Shown in pieces: positions 10,831 through 23,000 of a stretch of 64,000 bases of DNA. The DNA lies in NCBI GenBank assembly GCA_946811185.2, contig OX328096.1, forward strand, positions 40,374,011 through 40,438,010, read 5' to 3'. The stretch's first letter is position 1. Each line of letters opens with the position of its first letter. Source of the DNA: Hippopus hippopus (taxonomy: Eukaryota > Mollusca > Bivalvia > Cardiida > Cardiidae). The notes beneath the pieces were generated by a model that saw only the letters and a list, made by a program, of their open reading frames with translations, was not told where the DNA came from and searched no databases. The position numbers and the translations under genes were made by a program.

Positions 10831-11232
10831 GAAACTAACAAACATACATAGCATGACAGATTGAATTGGCCTCACATGATGTAATAATGTTTTTGAAGGT
10901 GTGCACAGTCTTGGCAAAATGAAGAAAATGCTGGTTATCAATTTTTTCTTTTCTTCCTAGACTGTTTCCAAAAGCCATTCTCATAGTCGTAAAAGACTGG
11001 GATGTTTTGTACAGGATTAATAACAATTATGAGGAAAAGAGAACTGTTTTCAGATGATTATGGTTCAGAGTAAGTTAAGTGCATATTCTGACAAAATGAG
11101 AATTTGCTCATTACAAGCAATTTTCCTAACACAGCAATGTTTGTAAAAGCCATCTGTGCAGATGTACTGCAATATAATTATATGAAGGTAAAATCCTTGG
11201 GAATGGTTCCAATAATTTAATGTGTGAAGAGG

Positions 11233-11475
11233 GAAAGGGTGAACCCTTTTTCATAGATCTCATGTTTTTACTACATATCCTATTGAAGATAGCTTACAGA
11301 AAGCATTATGGGAAAAGGAGATAATGCTGGTTACCATTACTTTCTATTTTTTCCCACAATGTTTTCTACCCTTTCAAAGACTAATTCCAATATATGGGCT
11401 ACATTTATTCTGTCACCTACAGGTGCTTTCCATGTGAATAAGTCAAAAACTTGTTGTCCGACAAAGTTGTGTCAT
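11233..11475 (-). mobile_element. Family A MITE
   Basis: Reverse copy; GAACCCTTTTTCATAG start, palindrome arm AAGCATTATGGGAAAAGGAG, right side GTCAAAAACTTGTTGTCCGA. Confidence 0.75.
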
Positions 11476-12147
11476 AGGATACTTTTTCTGAATAGTATGT
11501 TATAGTTAGTCTTGTTACAATTTAATATGAAATGTGTATTGGATTAATGTATGGTATGAATTTTCAAAATACAAAAATAAAAATAAGTGAAAAAGAAAAT
11601 AATAATCCAGAATACATTTTGGTGATACTGTAGTAATTAGTTCATGTTTGTTTTTTTGTCATTTTTCAATAACAGGTTCTGTTAGTTCAAACATACAGGT
11701 AAGACTTCCCAAAATTGGTTTCCAATTATTCCAACATTACACAGTGACTTTGGATTTACTGTGAGAAGACCTATTTTCTGGCTTGGATATAGAATTAAGG
11801 TGATTGAAGAAAGATAATTTGGACTTATTTTCTTGTTAAAAGTGAAGGAATTAAATGAGTGTTTTAAAAAAGGATATATATACATGTCATATTCTAAGGT
11901 TGTTTTTTTTTTGTCTCAGATGTACTGGTAATTGGTTATTTTTGTGTTGCTTGTCAGATATTTGTATGGCCCTATTTTCTATGGCATGGAATACCTGGTT
12001 TTGTTCTGCAGTATGTTATTAAAACAGAACAGATTTTGTTTGGAGCAAAATTTATCGGATTTTACTCTTTGTCTCGCTGCAAAAAATTTAAATGTGCATT
12101 AAAAAGACATAAAAATGACAGTACTTGTTTGTAGCTGATGCCAAGCA
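11476..12147. other. No feature recognised
   Basis: AT-rich sequence without a supported gene or repeat. Confidence 0.55.
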
Positions 12148-12321
12148 TATTTTACTTCCCTGAACAAGAAGGCATTGGAAAACATTGTGCGCTTCTGATG
12201 AATTGAACTCTCTATACTTTGTAAGATAAATTCTATTATTTGATCTAAATTTAATGTCATTTTTTGCAAATGCTTTCAGCATGGACAAGTCTGAAGTTCT
12301 GTTGTCTGGTACAGACTTAAC
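12148..12321 (-). mobile_element. Family A MITE, decayed
   Basis: Contains GGAAAACATTGTGCGC (left arm only) and the clear right part TTTGCAAATGCTTTCAGC...GACAAGTCTGAAG...TTGTCTGG; ends at TTAA 12318, which also begins the next copy. Confidence 0.7.
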
Positions 12322-12551
12322 TGTTTACCAGATGACAAAATTTTAGACTTGCCCAAATTGAAAGCATTTGCAGACAACAAAATAAATATGGCTCAAACAT
12401 TGAATTTTGTTTTTCAAAAGGTAGAAAACATTGTCGTAAAAGGAGAAAATGCTGTTTACTAGCATTTTCTCCTTTTCGTACAGTGTTTTTTTAAAAAACT
12501 CTTTCTTACAGTTGTTAAAACTTTTTAGGATTTTGGGTGATAAAGGGTTAA
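12318..12551 (+). mobile_element. Family A MITE
   Basis: TTAACTGTTTACCAGATGAC start, TTAA 12548-12551 end. Arms share the change GTCGTAAAAGG / CCTTTTCGTAC (one side imperfect). Confidence 0.88.
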
Positions 12552-12934
12552 AGAGACTCGGTGCTAAATTGCCAGTCAGAGAGTTTTGAAAGTACCGGTA
12601 ATTCTCACAACTGATTCATGTTGCCTGCAAAGATTTCCTGTTAACTCAGATTTTGACACATTTCTTTTTTGGTTGAAAACACCACACTTGCTCTAATTTG
12701 CATTCCAGTCACTCAAAGGGTAGCCCCTATTGCTCAAAAAGTCATATGTCTATTTTGTCACATGGCACAGTGGCTCTGTTGGTCATGGTGCATACGCATG
12801 CGGAACTTTCAAATATTTGATCTGAGTCATGGTGACAGTGAGTTTTTCTTGTGGTATGTTTATCCTCCCATCTTCTAAGACTTAAAAAATGTCACATTAT
12901 TACCAATCCTCGGTGACCCAGTTTCGATTAATTC

Positions 12935-13490
12935 TGTAATCGCCCCTGGGTTATTTCGCCGGTGTTTCCTCGTTCTCATGAATTATTCATAAAGCATTTT
13001 GATTGGTGATCTCAGTTTTTCTTTGAGAAAATTTAAACTATTTCTATCACAAATACACCGTCATTTCTATTTTTTACTTGTCGATATCCAGTCACATCAT
13101 TTGTTGCAAATCAAGCTTAGCGATACTTTAAATATGGCGGCGCCCGTCAACACCACAATCGAGAAGCGTTTAAAAGAGATTTTTGGCATAACACTGAAAG
13201 ATTGTCAGTTAAAATCATACACAAAGATCGATAGTGTCGTCCCTGTATTGCAGAATGGCATATCTCACAGGAGACAAGCACGCTGACGGTCGCCATATTT
13301 GTTGACATCCTCGGGTTTTTTCCAGGGTTATTTTTAGTAACAGAAGAAATGAAATTATCTTCTCTACAAGAGAGTATCATTATGTTACCGATCTTTCAAT
13401 TGGCTATTAGGGTACTTCCCGATCATATGAATATTCATAAGAAACGACCATTTGCTAGTCAATTTTCCCAGGGGAGATGCATGGAGATTT
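12935..13490. repeat. Long imperfect inverted repeat upstream of the TMC gene
   Basis: Left CCCCTGGGTTATTTCG, TCATGAATTATTCATAA and ATATGGCGGCGCCCGTCAAC pair in order with right CATATTTGTTGACATCC/ATATGGCGACCGTCAG (reverse strand), TATGAATATTCATAAG and TTTTCCCAGGGG. Centre near 13215. The arms carry ATGGCG start-like sequences on both strands (13134 on +, about 13298 on -). Could be a foldback element or an inverted duplication of a promoter/first exon. Confidence 0.6.
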
Positions 13491-13658
13491 ACGTAATGCT
13501 TCAAACCTGGGTTCTGAGGATGATTATTACCATATCAATTTCAAACTTGGCTTTAAGTTATTGTATGTAACTTTTAAAAGAAACAAGCTCTTGTTTTATA
13601 TTTCTTCAAAACAAACAACATTAGTGTGACTTGTGGTGACTACTGATCAGTGTGGATA

Positions 13659-14008
13659 ATGTTTAGAGGAGGGATTGTGGGTAATAAAGTGGCCCCTGAA
13701 CAATGGGATTATGATATTCCTGCACCACAAAATGACATAAAGCCGGACTTTAAGGTTCCCTCTCCAAAACCAGTTGGTGTGCCTGATATAATCCCACCAG
13801 TGATTCCATCAGTTATTGTTGTGACTGGATCTGAGAAAGACAAGGAACAGGTTGAAGACGTTGGGAATGAACTAGAACCAGAAAAAGAAGAGTTTGTGTA
13901 TAGAAAACGTGAGAAAGAAGTTGAAACGATTGAAGAACTTGATCAGTATGTCAATAGACAAACAAATGGTCATCATGCATGGACACCATATTTACATGAG
14001 AGAAAAAG
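13659..14008 (+). CDS. TMC exon 1 (N-terminal tail)
   Basis: Starts at ATG 13659 (MFRGGIVGNKV). An upstream in-frame GTG at 13650 is not a plausible eukaryotic start. The sequence is hydrophilic: a Pro-rich stretch (residues about 20-50) followed by a Glu/Lys-rich stretch, as expected for the cytosolic N-terminus of a TMC protein. It ends AAAAG before the donor GTACTG (phase 2). A further non-coding 5' exon upstream cannot be excluded. Confidence 0.85.
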
Positions 14009-17000
14009 GTACTGAATAGTTTGTACACAATATTTAGCTCCATACCACACAAATTTTAGACTGGTCCAAACTTAGTCTTTGCAGACGACAAATTAGATGT
14101 TGCTCAAATAATGACATCTGTCTTTTAAAGGCTAGAAAACATATTAGATGTTGCTCAAATGACAAAATCTGCCTTTAAAAGTGTAGAAAACATTGATGGA
14201 ATAGGAGAAAATGCTTGTTACAAGAATCTTCTCTTTTTTCAACAACTTTTTTAAAATACCGTCTTCCTCAGGGTCCTAAAAACGTGATCATTTTGGAAAG
14301 GGTTAAAATTTACCACTGGTAACATTACTTTTTAAACTTCATTATTTTCACAAATGCAGGGTTCACAAAATCGAATTTAACTTCTTGGTATACATTCTTA
14401 TATTCAATCCATCAAAGGGCTACGGCCTAACAAAAAATATCTGCTATAAGTAGGGTAGGTAGGGACTTCTTTTTATGCCCCCGCCATGAAATGGCGGAAG
14501 GGCATATAGAGTTACCTGTGTCCGTCTGTGTGTGTGTGTGTGTTAACTGTGTTGTGCGTGTGTGCGTTAGTGTGTGTGTCCCATTCTTGTCCGGAGCATA
14601 ACTTCTACATTTATCAATGGATTTCAAAATAATTTTGCACACTTGTTCTCCTAAACAAGTACTAGTGTCATGCGAAAAGTTTGTTTCGATACGCCCAAGG
14701 TCAAGGTCACAGTTGAAGGTCAAATTTTTAAATTGACCTTGTCCAGAGCATAACTTCTACATTTATCAATGGATTTCAAAATAATTGTGCACACTTGTTC
14801 TCCTAAACAAGTACTAGTGTCATGCGAAAGTTTGTTTTGATACGCCCAAGGTCAAGGTCACAGTTGAAGGTCAAATTTTTAAATTGACCTTGTCCAGAGC
14901 ATAACTTCTACATTTATCAATGGATTTCAAAATAATTGTGCACACTTGTTCTCCTAAACAAGTACTAGTGTCATGCGAAAGTTTGTTTTGATACGCCCAA
15001 GGTCAAGGTCACAGTTGAAGGTCAAATTTTTAAATTGACCTTGTCCGGAGCATAACTTCTACATTTATCAATAGATTTCAAAAAAACTTCGCACACTTGT
15101 TCTCCTTAACAAGTACTAGTGTCATGGGAAAAGTTTGTTTTGATACACCCAAGGTCAAGGTCACAGTTGAAGGTCAAATGTTTAAATTGACTGTTCAACC
15201 CAGTTTTACATCCTGCTCAGCAGAATTGTGATATGAAGATACAGTTTTGGTTTTTAAAAAGACTCATCCAAAGAACTATGCCAGAGAATATTGAGGCTGC
15301 AACCTACCCTTCAACTATAGTCGAGTGTGATAATATTCGATCAAATTTGTTCCTGTCTCATAGAGGAAGTCCAACAAAGTAATTATTATTGCTATATTTC
15401 TTACTCTCATTCCTCAAGTTAAGATCTTCATAATCCTGAGTATAAGTATCCCTCAGTTGAAAGATTAAGGAAAATGCTGAATAGAAACAAGTTAATGCTC
15501 AAAACCAGCATTTTCTTCTTTTTCTCACAAAGTTTTCTACCGTATGCAATACAAACCATATAATTTATTGTTTGCATATTGCTTTCAACTTGGACCAGTC
15601 CTCAATTTTGTTATCAGGTATAAATAATCTTTTATCTGCTTGGCTATATATATAACAAACCTTCTTAACCCTGTCTAAGCTGTTATCCAAAAGAACAATT
15701 TTCTGTAATACCTACTGATTCTCTCCTATGACATATCTGTGACCAATACCATTTAGTGGGGGCATCCGTGTCTGACACACCTATTTCTAGTTTCCAGAAA
15801 CTTTTTACATGTACCATGTACCGAAATCACGCCCAACAGATTATTTTTTGATTGTAGCGTAAAAAGTTAGGGTGGTCAGCATTTTCTAGGTAGGGTCTAA
15901 AAATCCCCAAAACATATTTTTTTTGATAGGCCTAGTGCAGATGTATTTTGTAGGGCATAGAGATGACTCATTTGTTAAAAACATTTCATGATAACCCTCT
16001 TCAGTAATTGTTTTCATCTGGGTATAAGCTTATTGATGATGCACTGAAGTTTTCCTCAAATTCACCTTATGAGAGATAATTAAACGGGTAAGAGCAACTC
16101 TTAACCAAATGAAAAAATTCTTTAAACCAAGGAAATTGAAAGCATTAAATTTTGCAAACAACAGATTAAATGCAGCTTAGATGACAATATCTGTATATGA
16201 TAGGGTAGAAAATATTGTGGGAAAAGGAGAAAATGCTGGTTACTAGCAATTTTTCTTTTTTCCACAAGGTTTTCAAAAGTTTTCTTCCTCAGGGTTGTCG
16301 AAAGTTGGGACTGTTTGGTGAAGGATTAAAAAGGATCAAAGTATAAGAAAACATAAAAACAATAAAAAGGAAAAGAAATTCCTCAAGTTTTGGACAAAGC
16401 TAAAGTGGCATAACTTTGAATCTTGCTGCATAGCTTCATGCAGCAAGATTTTGTTTTGCAAAGTTTTAGATTTTCTTTTTACACAGAATCTAATAATCTA
16501 TATATCTGCCCGTAAAGGTGGCAATTGCAGTTTAGTTCTGGTCTAAAATAACAAATCTTGTAGAAAACGATATCCATGGATGTCTCATGTTTGTTTCATG
16601 AGGGTCCAAAGAAAAAGCATTGATGTGAGAAACATTAAAAAACAAACCACCATGGTTATGTGTATCCAAGCAAAAATAATAATAATAAATAAACAAGAGC
16701 ACACAGATATGCTGGTGCCAACACTGGGCTGCACATGCTTGTAGAAATATACAGGGCTGTTTCATTCAAAACAACAGTACTACTTAAATCCAAAAAAAGG
16801 GGCATAACTAACTTGAAATATTTTGAGGGTTACCATCCCCTATGATATTGGTGCACCTTTTAATAGTTAACAAACAGCCCAAGATTGAAGTAAATATCTT
16901 CAGTTATGACAGTGACATCGGAAATTTTCATAGGTTTTGCATCACGAAAAGGACCAAAATGACAACAGGACCATAATTGTGTGGCAAAACTGAATTATAA

Positions 17001-20000
17001 GACAAATTAATTTCCCTAAATCAGATTCCTTAATTCCTATGCTATGTATGGGGTAGTGAACACATTAAATAAACATAAAATAAGAGCATTAGATATGCAA
17101 ATATCTGAATTCAGTTTTGTCAAATAATACCTAGATGTTTTTTTTCTAAACAACTGAGCCAAAAAATTACTTGTGATATTGAACCTAAGAAAACGAAGGA
17201 AAAGTTCAGTTGCTTATTACTATCATTTAGTTGCTAATTATCATGTGTACAGGAGAAACACTGATGAGGCCTCAAAGAATGTATAACTTGAACTTTGATA
17301 CACACTGTCCAATAATTTGTGTTATATTTTGACAAAACAGCTGAAATACTGTAAATATCAGCTGAAAATATCCCGTCCCTTTTTTAACTTGCATTTTATC
17401 ACTGGAAAAAATGGCAAGATTTTAGACATGTCCAAACAGAAACATTTGCATAAAACAATTTGGATGTGCTGAAATGATGGGATTTGTCTTTTGGAGGGTA
17501 GAAAGCATTGTTAGCAGCATTTTCTCCTTTTCCCACATTATTTTCAAAACTCTTCCTAAGGTTGTTAAAACTCAGGATCATATGGTAAAAGAAAAGATTG
17601 ATCTTAATGTGTTGTATGTCTTGTAGAGTTTGGTTCACTACAGAAGAAGCATTAATTTCTAACAAATTGATTACAGAACATAATTATGATTGTCAAGATG
17701 CTATTTCACCTTTAACCAAAAATGCTGTGTAATAACAACCCTGAGGGAAAAGACTTTTTAAGACTTGAGAAAAGTAGAAAATGAATTACATTTAGTTTGT
17801 CATCTTTTAAAGGTTTCCATTTGTCATTCTTTGTCATTCTCTGTCATTCTTTCTGGATGGCTATTGACCCGTCATATTACATATTTGTTAAAGACTCTAA
17901 GGCTTAAAAAAAGATTACAAATAAGACGTGGCTCAGTGATGGGATTTGTATTTTAATCTCTCAAAAACATTTAGCAAAAAAAGGAGAAAATGTTGGTTAA
18001 TTGCATTTTCTCCTTTTTCAACAGTGTGCTCTTCTTCAGCGTAAAAAAAGGGGGAATTGTTAGGTAAATGCTTTGTAAACGTTAACAGGATTTAACCATC
18101 TCCAAAATAATCCCTGGTTTTAACGACTCTTGGAAAGAAGCCTTTTGAAAACATCGTGGAAAGAGGAGAAAATGCTGGTAATCAGCATTTTCTCCTTTTA
18201 CCACAATGTTTACTTCTCTATCATGGACAAATTCAGCCTTTTGAGCCACCTTTAACCCTTTACCACACGGCAAAATTTAAGACCTATCCAAATTGAAAGC
18301 ATTTGGAGACAACAATTTCATAGTGGCTCAAATGACGCAACTTTTCTTTGATAGGGTAGAAAACATTGTGGGAAAAGGAGAAAATGCTGGTTACCAGCAT
18401 TTTCTTCTTTTCCCACAATGTTTTCAAAAGGCCTCTTTTTTAGGGGCGTCAAAAGGCGTCATTGTGTGGTAAAGGGTTAAGTTGTTGTCTGCAAATGCTT
18501 TCAATTTGGACATGTCTGAAATTTTGTCGTTTGGTAAAGACTTAAAAGGTTGAAAAAAGTTTGAAATTCACCAACACATCATGTTCAATGTACAGGTCAT
18601 AACATTTATAGACAGAAACTGATATTTACTACACAGTGCAGATATCATATGAACCATGCTTTGGCAAAAGGGGGCTTAATGCATCTCCGTAATCCATCAT
18701 ACCAAGAAAGCCATCACATACTTATGGATCCATAATAGCCACTTTTTTTTAACAACCGACTCAATCATGAGGTAGACTGATCCTTTGACATGCAGAAAAT
18801 CTACCAATAGCGAAAAGTTTCGGCCCAGGTCAGCCTGCATGGACTGCGCAGGCTGACCTGGGTCGAAACTTTTCGCAGATGCATTAAGCCCCCTTTTCAC
18901 AGAGCGTGGCTCATATTATTTGTATTATTTTCCTTTATACTTAGATTTCAGTGTGTCCTTTTTAAAGATCATGAAAGAAAACCAATTATCCTGAACTTTT
19001 AAATCCATACATAACCCTTTGAGTGTCAAGTCTAAACTATGGTTACCTTTGTAAACTGTGTAGCTCAAGATTAGAAGGCGCTGGACTGACAGTCTGAAAT
19101 TTGATTTACTCTCTACCAAACAACAAAACCATAGACTTGTCCATATTTGAAAGGACTTGCAGAATGACAAATTAGACCTGGCTAAAATAATACAGTTTGT
19201 CTTTGATAGGATAGGCAATTTTGTCGGAAAAGGAGAAAATGCTGGTTACCAGCATTTTCTCCTTTTCCCACAATGTATTCAAGTGGCCTTTTTGTAAGGG
19301 TCTTTAAACTCAGGATTGTGTGGTAATGGGTTAACACTATCTAATTTGTTCCCGTCATGTTCTTTCTTACAAAAAAACAACAAAATCCTTCGCATTATTT
19401 AAGTTTTTGTTTTTGACTGAAAATATGGATTTAATGGTTCATTTAAAGTTTTACATGTGAATACATAGGAAAAATAATGATAAAAGAAGAAACCGGTCAT
19501 CTTGTATGGGCAACCTGTGATGGTTCTTTGTGCATGTATAAAAAAGTTTTCTATGAAAAGCAACTGGCAGCATTTCAACCTTTTACCAGATGACAATTTT
19601 TAAGAATTGGCCATATTGAAAGCACATGCAGTTGACAATGTAGGAAAGGGAGATAATGCTGGTTACCAGCATTTTTCTTCTTTTTCCACAATGTTTTAAA
19701 ATGACCACTTTCTCAGATTCACAAAAACTCAGGATTGTGTGGTAAGAGTTAGAGCCTTACCAGACAACCAAACTTTAGACAAACTGAGTCTTACTCAACT
19801 TATGGGAACTAACTTGGAAATGGTAGATAAATTTATGAGAAATGGAGAAAATTCTTGTTATCTACAATCTTCAAAAGCTGTTTTCTTCAGATTCATCAAA
19901 ATATGGGATTAGAGGTAAAGAATTACCAGACGACAAAGTTTTAGAATTGTCCAATTTGAAAGCATTTACAGACGACAAAATGAATGTGACTCAAAAATTG

Positions 20001-23000
20001 AAATTTGCTTATGGAAGGGTGGAAAACATTGTGGGAAAAAGAGAAAATGCTGGTTACCAGCATTTTCTCCTTTTCTCACAATGTTTTCAAAAGGCCTTTT
20101 CCTTAGGGTTGTTAAAAGTCGGGATTGTGTGGTAAAGGGTTAAAAGACATGAAGAATTTGAGATGGTCAACATGGAAAAGGGTTTTATAGTTTTTAGCAT
20201 AATTACATGAAAACATTGTGCAAATGGAGAAACTCCTTCTTTAAAAAAATTTGTACTTTTGTGTCATTGTTTGCTACATGATTCTCTTTATTACTATTAC
20301 AGGCAAATGTTGTTGGCAGGGCCCATCAAACCAACTAAAGGTTTTGTTTACTCTATGAAAGCAGTAAGTACATCACTTTTTTTGTTATAAACAGTTTAAC
20401 CCTAAACCAAAGGAAAAATACTTAGACTGGTCGGAACTGAAAGCATTAATTTTGCAGGAGTCATTATGTTTATTCAAATGATGCGATGTGCTTTTGGAAG
20501 AGTAGAAAACATTGTTGGAAAAAGGAGAAAATACTGGTTACCTTTTTGCAAAATGCTTTCAGAAGCTATATTTCTAAGGGTAGTTAATAACAGGCTTCGA
20601 CAAGGACAAACCAGATAAAGCTTAAAACTGGATTGGACAGGATCTAACAGGATCAGGTCTGTTAATGAGATTTGACTGTATTTCTTCAATCTTGTATGGA
20701 CCAACCAAGTTTTACCTTTATCAAGGCCGCTTATTCCAAATTTGCTGGTCTATCAGTACTTTCAGTACTTTGATTTAGTCAGGCATGCACATCAATACAT
20801 TATACATAAACTACAAACTGTATATCACAATGCGACGCTCAGGAACTGGGTCAACTTAAGGATTACCACCCCTAACTCGTTGGTAAATATCGACTTTTTG
20901 TAAAGGCTATTCAGCCAATCTCGGCAGCTTCCGTCCTTTAATATGAGAGTTAGGGGCCGTAGACTCAGCAACTCGTAGGTAAATATCGTGTAACATCGAC
21001 GTTTTCGTAAAGGCTATTCCGCCAATCTCGGCAGCTTCCGTCTTTGAATGTGAGAGTTAGGGACTGTAGACCTTACCTTGGACAGTGATAAGGCAGAAAA
21101 GTGGAGATGTTGCAGACAGTGCTTTGGAAAAACAGCCCCAGTAATATGTTTGCAAATGTTGTTTTCTCCTTTCCTTAACAGCTCCTTTACCCTTTGCAAC
21201 ACAGACCCAAATTTATCGACCCTGAGAAATAAAGCCTTTGAAATCATCGTGGGGAAAGCAGAAAATGCTGATAAACAGCATTTTCTCCTTTTCCCATGCT
21301 GTTTTTCTGCCCTTTTAAAGACAAATGTTATCATTTCAGCCTTAATTGATTTGCTGTCTATACTAATGCTTTTAAATTGGACTAGCCTAAAGGGTTGTGG
21401 TTTGCGTAAGAGTTAATAAATAATGCTAAGTTATTTTGGAGTTATCTGTCTTATCAAGTTCACAAAAATCTTCCCCATGTATTTCTTGAAACTCGTAAAA
21501 TTGTACAAAATCTTTCATCAGTTGGAAATCAGCTGATGCGGCAACCAGTAACACCCCGGCCTGTATGTCTTAACTGTTTGCATGAATAAGTGGCTAACAG
21601 TATATATGTACCATACATACTATAGTTTTTAGTCAGCTCCTATTAAGCACCTTTTCATGACTATAGTGGCTTTTGCAGCCTGAGTAGACCAAGATCAGAA
21701 TGCACTAAATGTGCATTCTGATCTTTGATCTACACTGTCTGCTAACCTGAAACACTGAACACAAAAGCAACTATGAAACTGCAGCTGGACATACCGGTAT
21801 TTCTAGACTGAAAATGCCTGTTTGCTTATCAGGCACTGAAAAGGCTTATTTCCTTTTTTACCAATTCTAAGCATCTTAAAGGTACATCTGTACAGCCAGA
21901 GAGTAAACAAAAGTTGTTAAAACTTGATAGTGTGTAGAATCTAGTCAGCTGTGTAAACATAGGTAAAAAATCAATATAAGATGTATGGGATAAAGAAACT
22001 CAAGGGATTTGTCTTTGATGTAAAACCAGAAACAACCACAGTGATTTCTCTGATAGCCTTCTGAGAACGAAATACATTTCCTGTCTGTCGTAATCTGTGC
22101 AACCTTGCAACCGTCAGGGGCAACATCTAGTACAGATAACTGTCCCCAAAGGCGATGTTACTTTTTGACTGGCCGCCACTGGGTACAGAGACGATCAAGA
22201 CAAAATCAGTTGAAAGCTCCGCACAGATTTTGTGCACAAGTTTTAACTCTCATAATTTCACAAATATAGCACAAAACTAGGATTTGAACATACCTGTTGC
22301 TTGCGTATTTAATATCCCTTCATTTGAAATACAAATATTTTCAATTTAAGCGCTGAACAAAGAGAAAACCGTGCATTTCATCTGTTACTCGAGTTGTTTA
22401 CGTTCCCGAAAACCGACAAAATGGCCGCCACGCACGATAAATTTTATCAGTGTTTTTTCCGAGATTTGTATGTTGTAAACGACTTATATACAAGCTCATT
22501 ATGTAATGAAAGGTTTATTAATTTGTCTTTGGTCATGTTTGTTACTTAAAGTCAGTTGCATTTTGCTGCAATACAGATTAAACCGACGAAATATAAAGTC
22601 AGTATAGCGCTCTATCTTTGCTACCGGAAAATTTACGATGGACTTGAGACGGTACGGTGCACAATAAATGTCCAAATATGAAAAATATCACCGTAGCGTC
22701 TCATTATTGAGACTAGGGCAATATCTGGCTTGAAGATACAAGGATGATAATACTTTCATAAAATAAAGATGAAAATAGTTAAACTAGAGGCGCTTGAGCG
22801 CCTGTATCGCTCCACAGGCCTGATATTTCTATAATGGCGAAAGGAAGTTTTTAACAATTATCATTCAATCCTGCATTTTAGCTCACTGAAGAAACAATTT
22901 GGTAGACAACCACCATAGGAACTTACCTGCAAAACAACAATGAAATCCAATGAACAGTTTTAGAGAAGAAATTTTTCAAAGATTTTACTTTATACCATAA

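Larger units (their letters stand above)
10347..11020 (+). mobile_element. Family A MITE interrupted by a SINE that carries a Helitron-like insert
   Basis: Left piece 10347-10393 (TTAACTCTTCTCTTCAATG to GAAAGCATTTGCA), right piece about 10857-11020 (GACAGATTGAATTGGCCTCA, palindrome remnant, GTACAGGATTAA). Joined, the pieces follow the family order. Confidence 0.75.

Noticed and set aside
13134..13286. 50-codon frame MAAPVNTT... as a real gene
   Set aside because: Good start context but no continuing exon recognised; it lies in an inverted repeat. Kept as a finding only.
14528..14580. TG microsatellite as regulatory Z-DNA
   Set aside because: It is the GTGT tract usual in the head of the tandem-repeat element.
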